Positions 8,998 to 16,466 of a stretch of 43,557 bases of DNA are shown here, one piece after another. Below the pieces are notes generated by a model, which did not search any database, was not told the origin of the DNA, and was given only the letters and a program-made list of their open reading frames with translations. The stretch is from Flavipsychrobacter sp. (GTDB taxonomy: Bacteria; Bacteroidota; Bacteroidia; Chitinophagales; Chitinophagaceae): NCBI GenBank assembly GCA_016786565.1, contig JAEUVY010000054.1:1-43557 (forward strand), read 5' to 3'. How positions within the stretch are numbered: position 1 is the stretch's first letter; each line of letters opens with the position of its first letter. A program made the position numbers and the translations under genes.

Positions 8998-10215
8998 TTA
9001 GCTCAGTTTGAAGCTGATTGGCAGGAAAAAGCTAACTTTCACTGCTTTCCCATCATGTTTTCCTGGTTCCCAGCGTGGCATCGATTTTACTACTCTTATG
9101 GCTTCCTCAGTAAGGCTGGCATCGGGCGACTTTACGGCTTCCACAGAGTTGATGTTTCCATTCTCATCGATCACAAATTTTAATACCACTCTCCCTTCTA
9201 TCCTGTTCTTCTTTGCGTATTCGGGATACTTGATGTTTGCTCCCAGGTACTCCGGCACCGACACCTTCGATACCGGCATTTGTTCTACATAGTTCCAAAC
9301 TCCATTTTCTTCCTTCATCTCTTGTTGTTCGTTGGCGGTTGCAGTGCGGCCCTTATTTGCTGTCGGCATTTCTTTGGGTTTTCCCTTACAGCTTTGCAAA
9401 TAAGCGATTCCGCCAATAAATAATAGGGTCATAACTGCCGAACCCAGGGTCAGGGTGCGCACTTTGGTGCGACTTTCGTTTTTCTGTAACATTTTGATTC
9501 TGCGTTTTATTGGGTGATGAATAAATGTATGTGTCAATGCAAAGTTCTGTGTACTGAAAACCGAATTCAAGAGCACATCCGTATATGCATTATCGGATAA
9601 AGCAGCCACACCATCGGCCTCAAACTCATGGGTTATTTTTAGTTCTCTCTCTGCAAAATACAAATGCAGGCAGGGCCAAAACACAACTCGCAGGACTTCG
9701 AGCAGCACAACATCAAGGCTGTGCTTTTTATGCACATGTGCGGTTTCGTGCTTCAGTATGGCGGCCTCTGCATCTACTCCCGGTAGGAACACGTAGCGGC
9801 CAAAACTTCCCGGACCTATTCCTGTATTGGTTGCCAGCAAGATGCCGCTTGCCGTTTCTTTAAACTTATAGGTGCTTAGTACTTTGTATACGCGCAGCAG
9901 TTTCAACAATAGTCTCGTTAAAAGTATCGCTGCCACTGCCCAATACAAAACAATCAGGTACTTCTCCCATTCATTATCAGATCTCAACAGGTTTCCGATC
10001 ACTACCTCATCCAGCCTTATTGCTTCAAGAGGAGTAACCGCCGGCAACGTATCCAAAAGCGACGGAATTTTCGCAAATGGTAACAGAAACGGCACCACAC
10101 AGCTCATCAGCAGATAGAATCTGTTCCAACTGTATGATCGGTGGTTTCTGAGAAAAATAAAATAGATGCCAAGCATCATCAATCCGTACAGTTGGGTTTG
10201 AAGCAGGTATAACAT
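8998..10215 (-). CDS. M56 (BlaR1-type) membrane metallopeptidase with C-terminal TonB-like domain
   Basis: A 405-residue sensor-protease. Membrane helices occur near 5-22, 32-48, 85-107 and 257-275. The zinc site is H156-E-T-A-H160, with a further conserved glutamate in THEFEAD (about 196-201). After the last helix comes a linker, then a TonB C-terminal domain (about 320-405: VPEYLGANIKYPEYAKKNRI... MPRWEPGKHDGKAVKV). In BlaR1/MecR1 the last part is a penicillin-binding sensor; Bacteroidota homologues commonly carry TonB-like ends instead, so beta-lactam sensing cannot be assumed. It lies 22 bp downstream of the blaI-type repressor gene on the same strand. Its likely job is proteolytic relief of that repressor after an envelope signal. 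Confidence 0.9.
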   Translation of the reverse strand: MLYLLQTQLYGLMMLGIYFIFLRNHRSYSWNRFYLLMSCVVPFLLPFAKIPSLLDTLPAVTPLEAIRLDEVVIGNLLRSDNEWEKYLIVLYWAVAAILLTRLLLKLLRVYKVLSTYKFKETASGILLATNTGIGPGSFGRYVFLPGVDAEAAILKHETAHVHKKHSLDVVLLEVLRVVFWPCLHLYFAERELKITHEFEADGVAALSDNAYTDVLLNSVFSTQNFALTHTFIHHPIKRRIKMLQKNESRTKVRTLTLGSAVMTLLFIGGIAYLQSCKGKPKEMPTANKGRTATANEQQEMKEENGVWNYVEQMPVSKVSVPEYLGANIKYPEYAKKNRIEGRVVLKFVIDENGNINSVEAVKSPDASLTEEAIRVVKSMPRWEPGKHDGKAVKVSFFLPISFKLS

Positions 10216-10237
10216 GCGACTTTGAGTTTAAAAGTGA

Positions 10238-10615
10238 TTATTTATGACCCTTCTTTTTTAACTCTTGAAGTATGTCCTCAAGTTCTTCTACAGTTATGTC
10301 CTTTTCTTTTGCAAAGAATGAGAACATGCTGCTGTAAGAACCTTCGAAATATTTCTTGACAAACTGTTTCATTGTCTTTTTGCTGTACTCATCCTTTTCC
10401 ACAAGCGGAAAATACCTGTTAGCCTTACCCAACGATTCAAACCCGACTATTCCTTTATCGGCAAGTATCTTAATGATCGTACTCACTGTATTGTAGTGCG
10501 GTTTGGGCTCCGGCATCTCGTCAACTATTTCCTTCACAAATCCCTTATTCAATCTCCACAATACTTGCATGATATCTTCCTCAGCTTTCGTCAGTGGTTT
10601 GTATGTATTTTTCAT
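10238..10615 (-). CDS. BlaI/MecI/CopY family transcriptional repressor
   Basis: A 125-residue winged-helix repressor. The DNA-binding part covers about residues 5-75 (LTKAEEDIMQVLWRLNKGFV, then the recognition helix HYNTVSTIIKILADKGIV and the wing ESLGKANRYFPL). The C-terminal half is the helical dimerisation region. It is the first gene of a two-gene operon with the M56 protease. The 65 bp in front of its ATG carry three regularly spaced ACTAA-N4-TTAGT palindromes, so autoregulation through these sites is very likely. The effector signal and other targets are unknown. Confidence 0.93.
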   Translation of the reverse strand: MKNTYKPLTKAEEDIMQVLWRLNKGFVKEIVDEMPEPKPHYNTVSTIIKILADKGIVGFESLGKANRYFPLVEKDEYSKKTMKQFVKKYFEGSYSSMFSFFAKEKDITVEELEDILQELKKKGHK

Positions 10616-10622
10616 CGTTACT

Positions 10623-10676
10623 ACTAAGTTTTTAGTAAAACTACTAATTATTTAGTTAATCAACTAATTATTTAGT
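10623..10676. promoter_or_regulatory. Three-site BlaI-type operator array
   Basis: Three copies of the dyad ACTAA-N4-TTAGT occur at 10623-10636 (spacer GTTT), 10643-10656 and 10663-10676 (both spacer TTAT). The repeat start-to-start distance is exactly 20 bp, about two turns of B-DNA, so bound dimers would sit on one face. The array begins 8 bp upstream of the repressor's ATG and lies between the repressor and the divergent lipoprotein gene. That repressor dimers bind here is inferred from position and symmetry. Confidence 0.8.
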
Positions 10677-10776
10677 TATTTTTTTGATTCCACTTCCTGG
10701 CATTGCCGGCAGTAGGCAATTCATTCAGCGGTGGTTATCCGGCATATCTTCTCTTTCCGTAACTTTACGCCTCTTT

Positions 10777-11442
10777 ATGAAGTCGATCCGTCGGTCTATA
10801 TCCCATCTTGTTTTGGCAGCCACTGCAACTGTGCTGCTGTTGGCTTGTGGCGAAAAGGTGCCGTTGCCTCAGCGTAAGTCTACGTTTGATATAACCTATT
10901 CCGGTGATCTTTATCTGGGCGACAGCATCCAGTTTCAGACCAATGCACCGGCCGGCAAGCATCTTCTTTGGTTGTTCGGCGATGGTGAGTCTTCCATTGA
11001 GACCAGTCCGCGGCACGCCTTTTTGAAGCCTCCTTTTAATGGGGCTGATATAGCTCCTGATACCGTTACCCTTATTGTTGATCACGATATTCATCAGCCC
11101 AACAAGATCGCCATTATGCTGAAACCCGGCATCCATTGGGTGGTGGGCAACCACACATGGAAGGGCGGTAAGTTCCGCATGCATGGCACTTGCTGTCCCG
11201 GTCTGTCCGATCATGCCCTTGCCGATACTGTTTTTGCCGTTACTGCCTGGGACGAGAATACTATAAAGGCCTGGGGCAACAGTCTTCGCTACCTGGCCGA
11301 TAGCAACTACTACAGCAACGAACGATCAACCGGTCTTTACAACGGAACGTGGGTCATCTACACCCGCGACACCCTGTTCTTCCGTCAGCGCACCGGCGAC
11401 GCGAACGGTTGGGCCGAAACAACCTATTTCCACAAGTTCTGA
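10777..11442 (+). CDS. Lipoprotein with PKD-like segment, unknown function
   Basis: A 221-residue predicted lipoprotein: signal MKSIRRSISHLVLAATATVLLLAC with lipobox LLLAC. The mature protein begins with a PKD-like stretch (ITYSGDLYLGDSIQFQTNAP ... HLLWLFGDGESSIETSPRHAF), in which FGDGES resembles the PKD 'DFGDG.S' core. The rest is beta-rich, with an HGTCCPG pair of cysteines. The frame is open to 10684, but the ATG at 10777 gives the signal peptide. It is divergent from the blaI-type gene, so the operator array at 10623-10676 might also affect it. No enzymatic motif is seen. Confidence 0.75.
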   Translation: MKSIRRSISHLVLAATATVLLLACGEKVPLPQRKSTFDITYSGDLYLGDSIQFQTNAPAGKHLLWLFGDGESSIETSPRHAFLKPPFNGADIAPDTVTLIVDHDIHQPNKIAIMLKPGIHWVVGNHTWKGGKFRMHGTCCPGLSDHALADTVFAVTAWDENTIKAWGNSLRYLADSNYYSNERSTGLYNGTWVIYTRDTLFFRQRTGDANGWAETTYFHKF

Positions 11443-11450
11443 TCCCTTTT

Positions 11451-11558
11451 ATGACCACACAATCAAAGTCATATTGGAAGCGGTGGTACACACTGGTTCT
11501 GCTGTTCCTCGCAGTGCAGATCGTGTTCTACTGGTGGTTCACCATCTATTACAGGTAG
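11451..11558 (+). CDS. Tiny single-pass membrane protein (35 aa)
   Basis: ATG at 11451, 8 bp after the stop of the lipoprotein gene, encodes 35 residues: a short polar, positively charged N-terminus (MTTQSKSYWKRW) and one membrane helix (YTLVLLFLAVQIVFYWWF), then TIYYR. The positive-inside pattern suggests the N-terminus is cytoplasmic. Tight coupling to the upstream gene and the aromatic end of the helix make this a credible small membrane protein. Chance cannot be excluded at this length. Confidence 0.55.
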   Translation: MTTQSKSYWKRWYTLVLLFLAVQIVFYWWFTIYYR

Positions 11559-11561
11559 GCA

Positions 11562-12830
11562 TCAGTCGCGCCACGGCCTGGTGCCGTCAGTTACAAACTT
11601 ATACAACATCAGCAGTCCCATAGAGGCAGCCATCTCTTTGTTGCGGTGCCTGTCGTAGTGAAAAACGTAGCGCCTGCTCACCGTCTTGCCCTCAGGTCCG
11701 GCAACGGCCATCCATGCTACTCCCGTTCCTTTGTCGTCTCCTGTGGGTGGTTCCAGTAGTCCCGTTATCCCGAAACCATAGTCGGCCTTCAATACTGTTG
11801 TCGCCTGTTGTGCCATGGCCATAGCGGTGGCTTCACTTACCACTCCGTTGGCATCTACAATGTCTTTGTTTACACCCAGCACCTCTGTTTTTACATCGGT
11901 CTGGTACACCACTATACCCCCTCTGAAGTACTTTGACGAGCCCGACACCTGTGTGAGCAGGTGCGCCATATAGCCGCCGGTGCAGCTTTCGGCAAGTGCC
12001 AGTGTTTTGCCATGGCTGGTAAACCATCGGTGCAGTATCGCTTCCATGGGTTCGTCCGTAAGCGATATCACTATGTCTTCCAACCGGTTGGCTATGGCCA
12101 TCTGGTGCGGTCTCATTTCGTCCGTCAGCGTTGCCTCGTCGGTGCCGTGCCCAGTAAGGCGCAGCTTCACCATACCCGCGCCCGGCAGGTAGGCCAGTTT
12201 TATGTGGGCAGGCAGTGCTTCCTCCAGGTCCTGTATCTTCTCTGCCACAAAGCTTTCGCCCTCGCCCGCCGTTATAACCGAAAGATGCACAATGGCATCG
12301 CCCGTAAACCGTTCTTTGATCCGTGGCAATGCCTCTTCCAGCATTATACTGATCATCTCAAACGGCACACCCGGCAGCGATATCACCACACGTCCGTCCC
12401 GTTCAAACCACATGCCCGGTGCCGTGCCCATACGGTTAAAGAGTACCATACAGGTCTCAGGCACTTCGGCCTGCTTCATATTCCGCTCCAGAAACGGGCG
12501 GTTACGTTTGGTGAACAGGTCTTTTACATGTGCCAGTACCCGCTCGTTCACCACCATTTTGCCGCCAAAGTATTCCAGCAGCAGCGGCTTGGTAATGTCG
12601 TCGGCGGTGGGGCCCAGTCCGCCGGTCACTATCACCAGTTGAGCATTCGCCAGTTCTTCGTTCAGTGCATCGGTTATGGCTTTTTTGTCATCGCCCACTG
12701 CCACACGTCGCCTCAGGTCTATGCCCAGCGCGTTCAGCTGCTTGCCTATCCAAGCCGAATTGGTATCTATCGTCTGACCGATCAATAATTCGTCACCTAT
12801 CGTTATTACCGATGCTACAGTTTTGCTCAT
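11562..12830 (-). CDS. cinA: CinA-like protein (MoaB-like domain plus nicotinamide-nucleotide amidase domain)
   Basis: A 422-residue two-domain protein. The N-terminal MoaB/MogA-like domain (about 1-170) has VITIGDELLIGQTIDTNS and VTGGLGPTADDITKPLL, the ADP-ribose/CoA pyrophosphatase-type module. The C-terminal PncC-like domain (about 265-422) has the catalytic ALAESCTGGYMAHLL, which in the family deamidates nicotinamide mononucleotide for NAD recycling. The second PncC motif, usually near GIAGPGG, here reads GITGLLEPPTGDDKGTG, a marked deviation. It is followed on the same strand, in the upstream direction, by the thioesterase gene with a 3-bp gap, so the two form an operon with the thioesterase first. 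Confidence 0.93.
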   Translation of the reverse strand: MSKTVASVITIGDELLIGQTIDTNSAWIGKQLNALGIDLRRRVAVGDDKKAITDALNEELANAQLVIVTGGLGPTADDITKPLLLEYFGGKMVVNERVLAHVKDLFTKRNRPFLERNMKQAEVPETCMVLFNRMGTAPGMWFERDGRVVISLPGVPFEMISIMLEEALPRIKERFTGDAIVHLSVITAGEGESFVAEKIQDLEEALPAHIKLAYLPGAGMVKLRLTGHGTDEATLTDEMRPHQMAIANRLEDIVISLTDEPMEAILHRWFTSHGKTLALAESCTGGYMAHLLTQVSGSSKYFRGGIVVYQTDVKTEVLGVNKDIVDANGVVSEATAMAMAQQATTVLKADYGFGITGLLEPPTGDDKGTGVAWMAVAGPEGKTVSRRYVFHYDRHRNKEMAASMGLLMLYKFVTDGTRPWRD

Positions 12831-12833
12831 GAT

Positions 12834-13247
12834 CTATTGCTCAAAGAATGGTTGAAGTCTGCTATACAATTCGTGGGGCATATCTACTGTCTTCTTCTGT
12901 TTGGGGTCGTAAAACACCAGGGTGGTCACACCTTTGTTCAGCAGCTCACCTGCTTCGTTATACAACTCCGAGTGGAACTGGATCTTACTTCCTCCCGTCA
13001 GTTCTTTCAGTATCGTTTTCACCGTTATCAGGTCGTCATAGAGTGCCGGGCGATAGTAGCGGGCGTTCAGTTCTGCCACCGGCATCATCACCCCCATCTC
13101 TTCCAGTTGGCGGTACGTAAAGCCCAGTTGCCTTATCGCTTCAGCCCTGCCCACCTCATAATACAGGGCATAGTTGCCGTAGTATAGATAGCCCATCTGG
13201 TCGGTCTCGCCATAGCGCACTCTTATCTGTGTGGTTGCTGCATACAT
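12834..13247 (-). CDS. Acyl-CoA thioesterase (4HBT / YbgC type)
   Basis: A 137-residue hot-dog-fold thioesterase. The signature VRYGETDQMGYLYYGNYALYYE carries the conserved Asp (D16) and the G-x-Y-x-N-Y pattern of the 4-hydroxybenzoyl-CoA thioesterase/YbgC group. The remainder (YDDLITVKTILKEL... GVTTLVFYDPKQKK) fits the central sheet. It hydrolyses acyl-CoA or acyl-ACP thioesters in the cytoplasm; the preferred chain is unknown. It is the first gene of a pair with cinA. Confidence 0.9.
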   Translation of the reverse strand: MYAATTQIRVRYGETDQMGYLYYGNYALYYEVGRAEAIRQLGFTYRQLEEMGVMMPVAELNARYYRPALYDDLITVKTILKELTGGSKIQFHSELYNEAGELLNKGVTTLVFYDPKQKKTVDMPHELYSRLQPFFEQ

Positions 13248-13334
13248 ATCTGTGTCAAAATTACTCCAATTGGTTTAATGCCTTGTTATTTCTCTGTAGC
13301 CCTTCATTTGCTGTTTATCCTCCCTATTATTAAC

Positions 13335-13342
13335 TATTTTTG
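13335..13342 (+). promoter_or_regulatory. Candidate -7 box of the DUF5723 gene
   Basis: TATTTTTG matches the Bacteroidota -7 consensus TAnnTTTG and lies about 40 bp before the ATG at 13384. A TTTG at 13307-13310 could be the upstream element, though the 24-bp spacing is a little long. Confidence 0.35.
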
Positions 13343-13383
13343 GCCTGTCACCCGCAAACGACAACCTCACACAACTGCCGTCT

Positions 13384-14817
13384 ATGAAACGACTATTACT
13401 GGGTTCTCTCTTACTGGCTGCCGCTCCGTCCATGGCGCAATACAACCTTGGCGTGTCCACCGGCAACTGGGGCGCTATGAATACCATGTACCTCAATCCG
13501 GCCAATATTGCCGAGTGCCGCGAGAAGAAGGTACTGAACCTCATGAGCTTCTCCATGGGCGTGGACAATAATGTAGGCCCGCTCAATGTGGCCAAGGGGC
13601 TTGTTGTGGCCGTGGGCGATGGTAAGTCCAACAATATGTTCACCTACACCAACAACAGCAAGGTGAGCATGCACGCCCCCATGGTAGACATCACCGGTCC
13701 CGGTGTGCTGATAAAGGTTGACCCCAAACACACCATCGCGTTCTCAACCCGTTTGCGCGGAATCAACCAGTTCAGCGGGTTCGACCAGACACTCTTCCAC
13801 ACCTTCAATGACCCCAAGTTCCGCACTACCGAGAACATACTGGCCACCCCGCGCGACTTCACCTATACGGTGCACCTGTGGAGCGAGATCGGCTTTACCT
13901 ATGGCGGTGTCTTCTTCGACAACGGTGTGCACAAGATAAAGGCCGGCGGCACTGTGCGCTACCTGGGCGGCATTGCCTATGTGGGCCTCGAGGGCAAGGC
14001 TATGGACGTCAACTTTACAGCCGGCAAAGACACCTTCTATGCGGGCAATGTGGACCTGCGCTATTCCAGCAACATACTCAATACCCGCAGCTCTGCAGGC
14101 GACAACATATCCCAGAACTTCTTCAGCCTGCTGTATAAAGGCAAGTTCGGGCATGGCATAGGTGCCGACATTGGTTTCGTATATGAATACAAACCCACCC
14201 AGGAGGTGCTGGAAAAGAACATCCCTCAGGAAGACCGCACCAAGACCGGCAAGCCAAAGAAAAAGGTGGCCAAGCAGGTGGGCTACCGTGCACGCTTTTC
14301 TATGGCGCTGTGCGATATTGGTACCGTTCATTACAACAAAAGCAAGAACGCGTCCGAGTACTTCACAGGCAGTGGTTATGTAACCGGCCCCGGCATTCTG
14401 GACAAGGTAAAGAACCTCGATGATATCCGCCAGTACACTACCAAGCGTGGTTTCAAGGCCGATATCCGCCAGGAGGCCGCTGCCCTGTACATGCCTATGC
14501 GCCTGGTGGTAGGGGGCGACTACCATGTGCAGAAGCACTATTATATTAACACTACCTTTTTTATCAATCTGGCCAACCGCGACCGGCTGGGCAACTCTTA
14601 CTACAACCAGTTTTCTGTGACACCCCGCTACGAGCACAAGAAAGTCACCATTGGTCTGCCGCTTACCTACAATACGCTTTCCAATCGTTTCAAGGCAGGT
14701 GTGGGGTTGATGGCCGGTGGCTTCTTTATAGGCAGCGACGATATGCTGGGTTTTGCCTTCAAGAGCGAGTACGGTGTCAGCTTCTACACGGGTCTCAATG
14801 TACCTATCTATAAATAA
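13384..14817 (+). CDS. DUF5723 family outer-membrane protein
   Basis: A 477-residue secreted protein with a clean signal peptide (MKRLLLGSLLLAAAPSMAQ). The mature start YNLGVSTGNWGAMNTMYLNPANIA is the typical opening of DUF5723, which resembles FadL/PorV-type barrels (NPA..A pattern). Alternating hydrophobic/aromatic strands run through the whole length to the end (FAFKSEYGVSFYTGLNVPIYK), as expected for an outer-membrane beta-barrel. A basic loop (KTGKPKKKVAKQ) is inserted near residue 285. The role is unknown; assembly or transport at the outer membrane is a guess. The VF530 gene follows within 6 bp. Confidence 0.82.
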   Translation: MKRLLLGSLLLAAAPSMAQYNLGVSTGNWGAMNTMYLNPANIAECREKKVLNLMSFSMGVDNNVGPLNVAKGLVVAVGDGKSNNMFTYTNNSKVSMHAPMVDITGPGVLIKVDPKHTIAFSTRLRGINQFSGFDQTLFHTFNDPKFRTTENILATPRDFTYTVHLWSEIGFTYGGVFFDNGVHKIKAGGTVRYLGGIAYVGLEGKAMDVNFTAGKDTFYAGNVDLRYSSNILNTRSSAGDNISQNFFSLLYKGKFGHGIGADIGFVYEYKPTQEVLEKNIPQEDRTKTGKPKKKVAKQVGYRARFSMALCDIGTVHYNKSKNASEYFTGSGYVTGPGILDKVKNLDDIRQYTTKRGFKADIRQEAAALYMPMRLVVGGDYHVQKHYYINTTFFINLANRDRLGNSYYNQFSVTPRYEHKKVTIGLPLTYNTLSNRFKAGVGLMAGGFFIGSDDMLGFAFKSEYGVSFYTGLNVPIYK

Positions 14818-14823
14818 CACTTC

Positions 14824-15042
14824 ATGGCCGAGACTCAAAAGAACAATCCGCTGCACGGCGTCACGCTGCAAAAGATGCTGGAACACCTGGTGAGCACCTA
14901 TGGCTGGGAAGAGATGGACCGCCGTGTGCGCATCAATTGCTTTCACGACAACCCCAGCATCAACTCCAGCCTCAAGTTCCTGCGCAAGACCGAATGGGCC
15001 CGCAAAAAGGTAGAGGACCTGTACCTGCACAGTCTCGATTGA
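14824..15042 (+). CDS. VF530 family small DNA-binding-like protein
   Basis: A 72-residue protein matching the VF530 (DUF2132) family almost end to end: [21 protein letters not shown], then [20 protein letters not shown] and [15 protein letters not shown]. Family structures are small helical folds, annotated as putative DNA-binding. It starts 6 bp after the DUF5723 stop and is likely co-transcribed, although the two products have no evident connection. Confidence 0.92.
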   Translation: MAETQKNNPLHGVTLQKMLEHLVSTYGWEEMDRRVRINCFHDNPSINSSLKFLRKTEWARKKVEDLYLHSLD

Positions 15043-15057
15043 TAGGCGGGTGCTGTT

Positions 15058-15903
15058 TTATTCCACCTCAAAGCGCAGCACGCCGCCTTCCCCGTCATCG
15101 CAACTATAGCGCAGCAGGTATAGCCCCGGCTGGTAGCCCTTAAGGTCTATCTCTTTATTTATCAGTCCCGCCGCAAAGGAGGCATCATGTTTTGCTATCA
15201 CCCGTCCGGTTATGTCGGTAATACTGATGTGAACGGTGCCGGACTTCGCCGCCGATAGCTGCCCGTATAAACGAATAAGACCGCTTGCCGGATTGGGCGC
15301 CACCGAAAAGGCGGATGACAGTCCATGCACCGAAGACGGAGACAGCACCGTGTACAGATCCGATCTTGCGCCGCATCCGTTTGTGTCGGTCACCTTCACT
15401 TCGTAGCTGCCGGGTAGTGTAGGGTAGTATTTTCTGTTGGTGGCACCCGCTATGCTGCTGCCGTTGCGATACCACTTATAGGTGACAAACGCACTCGTGA
15501 CCGTAAGCGTGTCGCCGATGGTGGTGATGACAGGGGTGGTGGGTGCCGGTATCACCGTCACGCTGATGGTAGCGGTGTCGGCACCGGTAGGGTTGTACAC
15601 AAAAAGACTTATATCATATGTGCCCGGCGACGCGAAACATAATGGTATGGACGTAAGCGATGTAGGGATCAATACGCCCGAAACACTCCAACGTGCACTG
15701 TCGGTTGTACCGGAAGTGGTGTTGATGAGCGTTACACAACTGTCTTCACAAACAAGGGTATCAGAACAGGTGAAGGATGCTACCGGCATGGTGAGCAATG
15801 CGCTGCCGGTGACCCATGGTGTGGATGCGCTTTGTGCGCATAGAAACAAAGGCAGCACCAGGCATGCCACAATAAGAACGGTAATACGGTTGAAAAGATG
15901 CAT
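15058..15903 (-). CDS. T9SS-secreted Ig/PKD-like protein
   Basis: A 281-residue exported protein. The signal peptide MHLFNRITVLIVACLVLPLFLCAQ (start at 15903, chosen over an upstream in-frame ATG at 15939) is followed by a PKD-like domain (about 35-110: FTCSDTLVCEDSCVTLINTTSG ... FASPGTYDISLFVYN), a second Ig-like segment (TVTSAFVTYKWYRNGSSIAGATNRKY ... GSYEVKVTDTNGCG) and a T9SS type A sorting domain (about 205-281: FSVAPNPASGLIRLYGQ ... GLYLLRYSCDDG). It is probably a surface-anchored or released adhesive protein. It is convergent with the VF530 gene, with a 15-bp gap. Confidence 0.88.
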   Translation of the reverse strand: MHLFNRITVLIVACLVLPLFLCAQSASTPWVTGSALLTMPVASFTCSDTLVCEDSCVTLINTTSGTTDSARWSVSGVLIPTSLTSIPLCFASPGTYDISLFVYNPTGADTATISVTVIPAPTTPVITTIGDTLTVTSAFVTYKWYRNGSSIAGATNRKYYPTLPGSYEVKVTDTNGCGARSDLYTVLSPSSVHGLSSAFSVAPNPASGLIRLYGQLSAAKSGTVHISITDITGRVIAKHDASFAAGLINKEIDLKGYQPGLYLLRYSCDDGEGGVLRFEVE

Positions 15904-15993
15904 AGTAAAAAGTGTGTAGGGAAATAGACGATATTTCATGTGGCATTCTTGGGTGCGGGAAAACTATTTGTTACCTGCCGGCCAACTTTTCCA

Positions 15994-16260
15994 GCAATTT
16001 TTTTCTTTTGCGCACTTTGGAGATAAGTAATTGATTATCAATAAAAAGGTGGGAAGTTCAGCTTCCCACTGCTTCCCAAAACTGCGCAAAAACTTCCCAC
16101 CTGCCTGCCGGCAGGCAGGCTTCTGCGCACCTGAGAAGTAAAAGAAAATTACTATACGTGCTTCTGTGCCTCATTTTTTAAACTTCTATTCAAATTACTA
16201 AGGTGTATGAAAACGGGCAAGAGGAAAGTTTTACGATAGTGCGTTTTGTGTAGTATGGTA
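15994..16260 (+). repeat. Dispersed repeat copy 1 (same family as 40,964-41,252)
   Basis: This block recurs 25 kb away. Identical pieces occur in the same order and spacing: a 29-bp stretch at 16028-16056 equals 40998-41026, and a 25-bp stretch at 16071-16095 equals 41041-41065. Both copies end in a near-identical GATAGTGCGTTTTGTGTA segment (16235-16260 versus 41227-41252). Copy 1 holds a perfect 20-bp palindrome CCTGCCTGCCGGCAGGCAGG at 16100-16119. It fills most of the 563-bp gene-free gap 15904-16466; nothing was recognised in 16261-16466 apart from presumed promoter sequence of the NHL gene. Confidence 0.85.
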
Positions 16261-16466
16261 GAAAATAATTTAGCCCGTATTGTGGCTCAGGATTGCTGAT
16301 TGTCTGAATCACAGATTTATTGGGAATACACAGATTTCACGGACGGTTTTTGCCGTAATGTACGAGTGAAGGTTGCTACGGTGATCACAATTGTGAGATT
16401 GCTTTGTTTGTATACGAAGTTTTTTCGGTGTGTTTCGTTAACTTTATAAAACAAAACCTGTAGCCA

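Noticed and set aside
8998..10615. Calling the BlaI/M56 pair a beta-lactam resistance regulator
   Set aside because: There is no beta-lactamase gene nearby and the sensor ends in a TonB-like rather than a penicillin-binding domain.
11961..12788. Plus-strand frame of 275 codons opposite cinA
   Set aside because: Antisense of a conserved two-domain protein; composition is His/Gln/Arg-rich and lacks domains.
13744..15030. Long open minus-strand frame of 428 codons opposite the DUF5723 and VF530 genes
   Set aside because: The opposite strand encodes two well-supported families with signal peptide and conserved motifs; the antisense frame has no signal and reads as low-complexity Val/His/Gly sequence.
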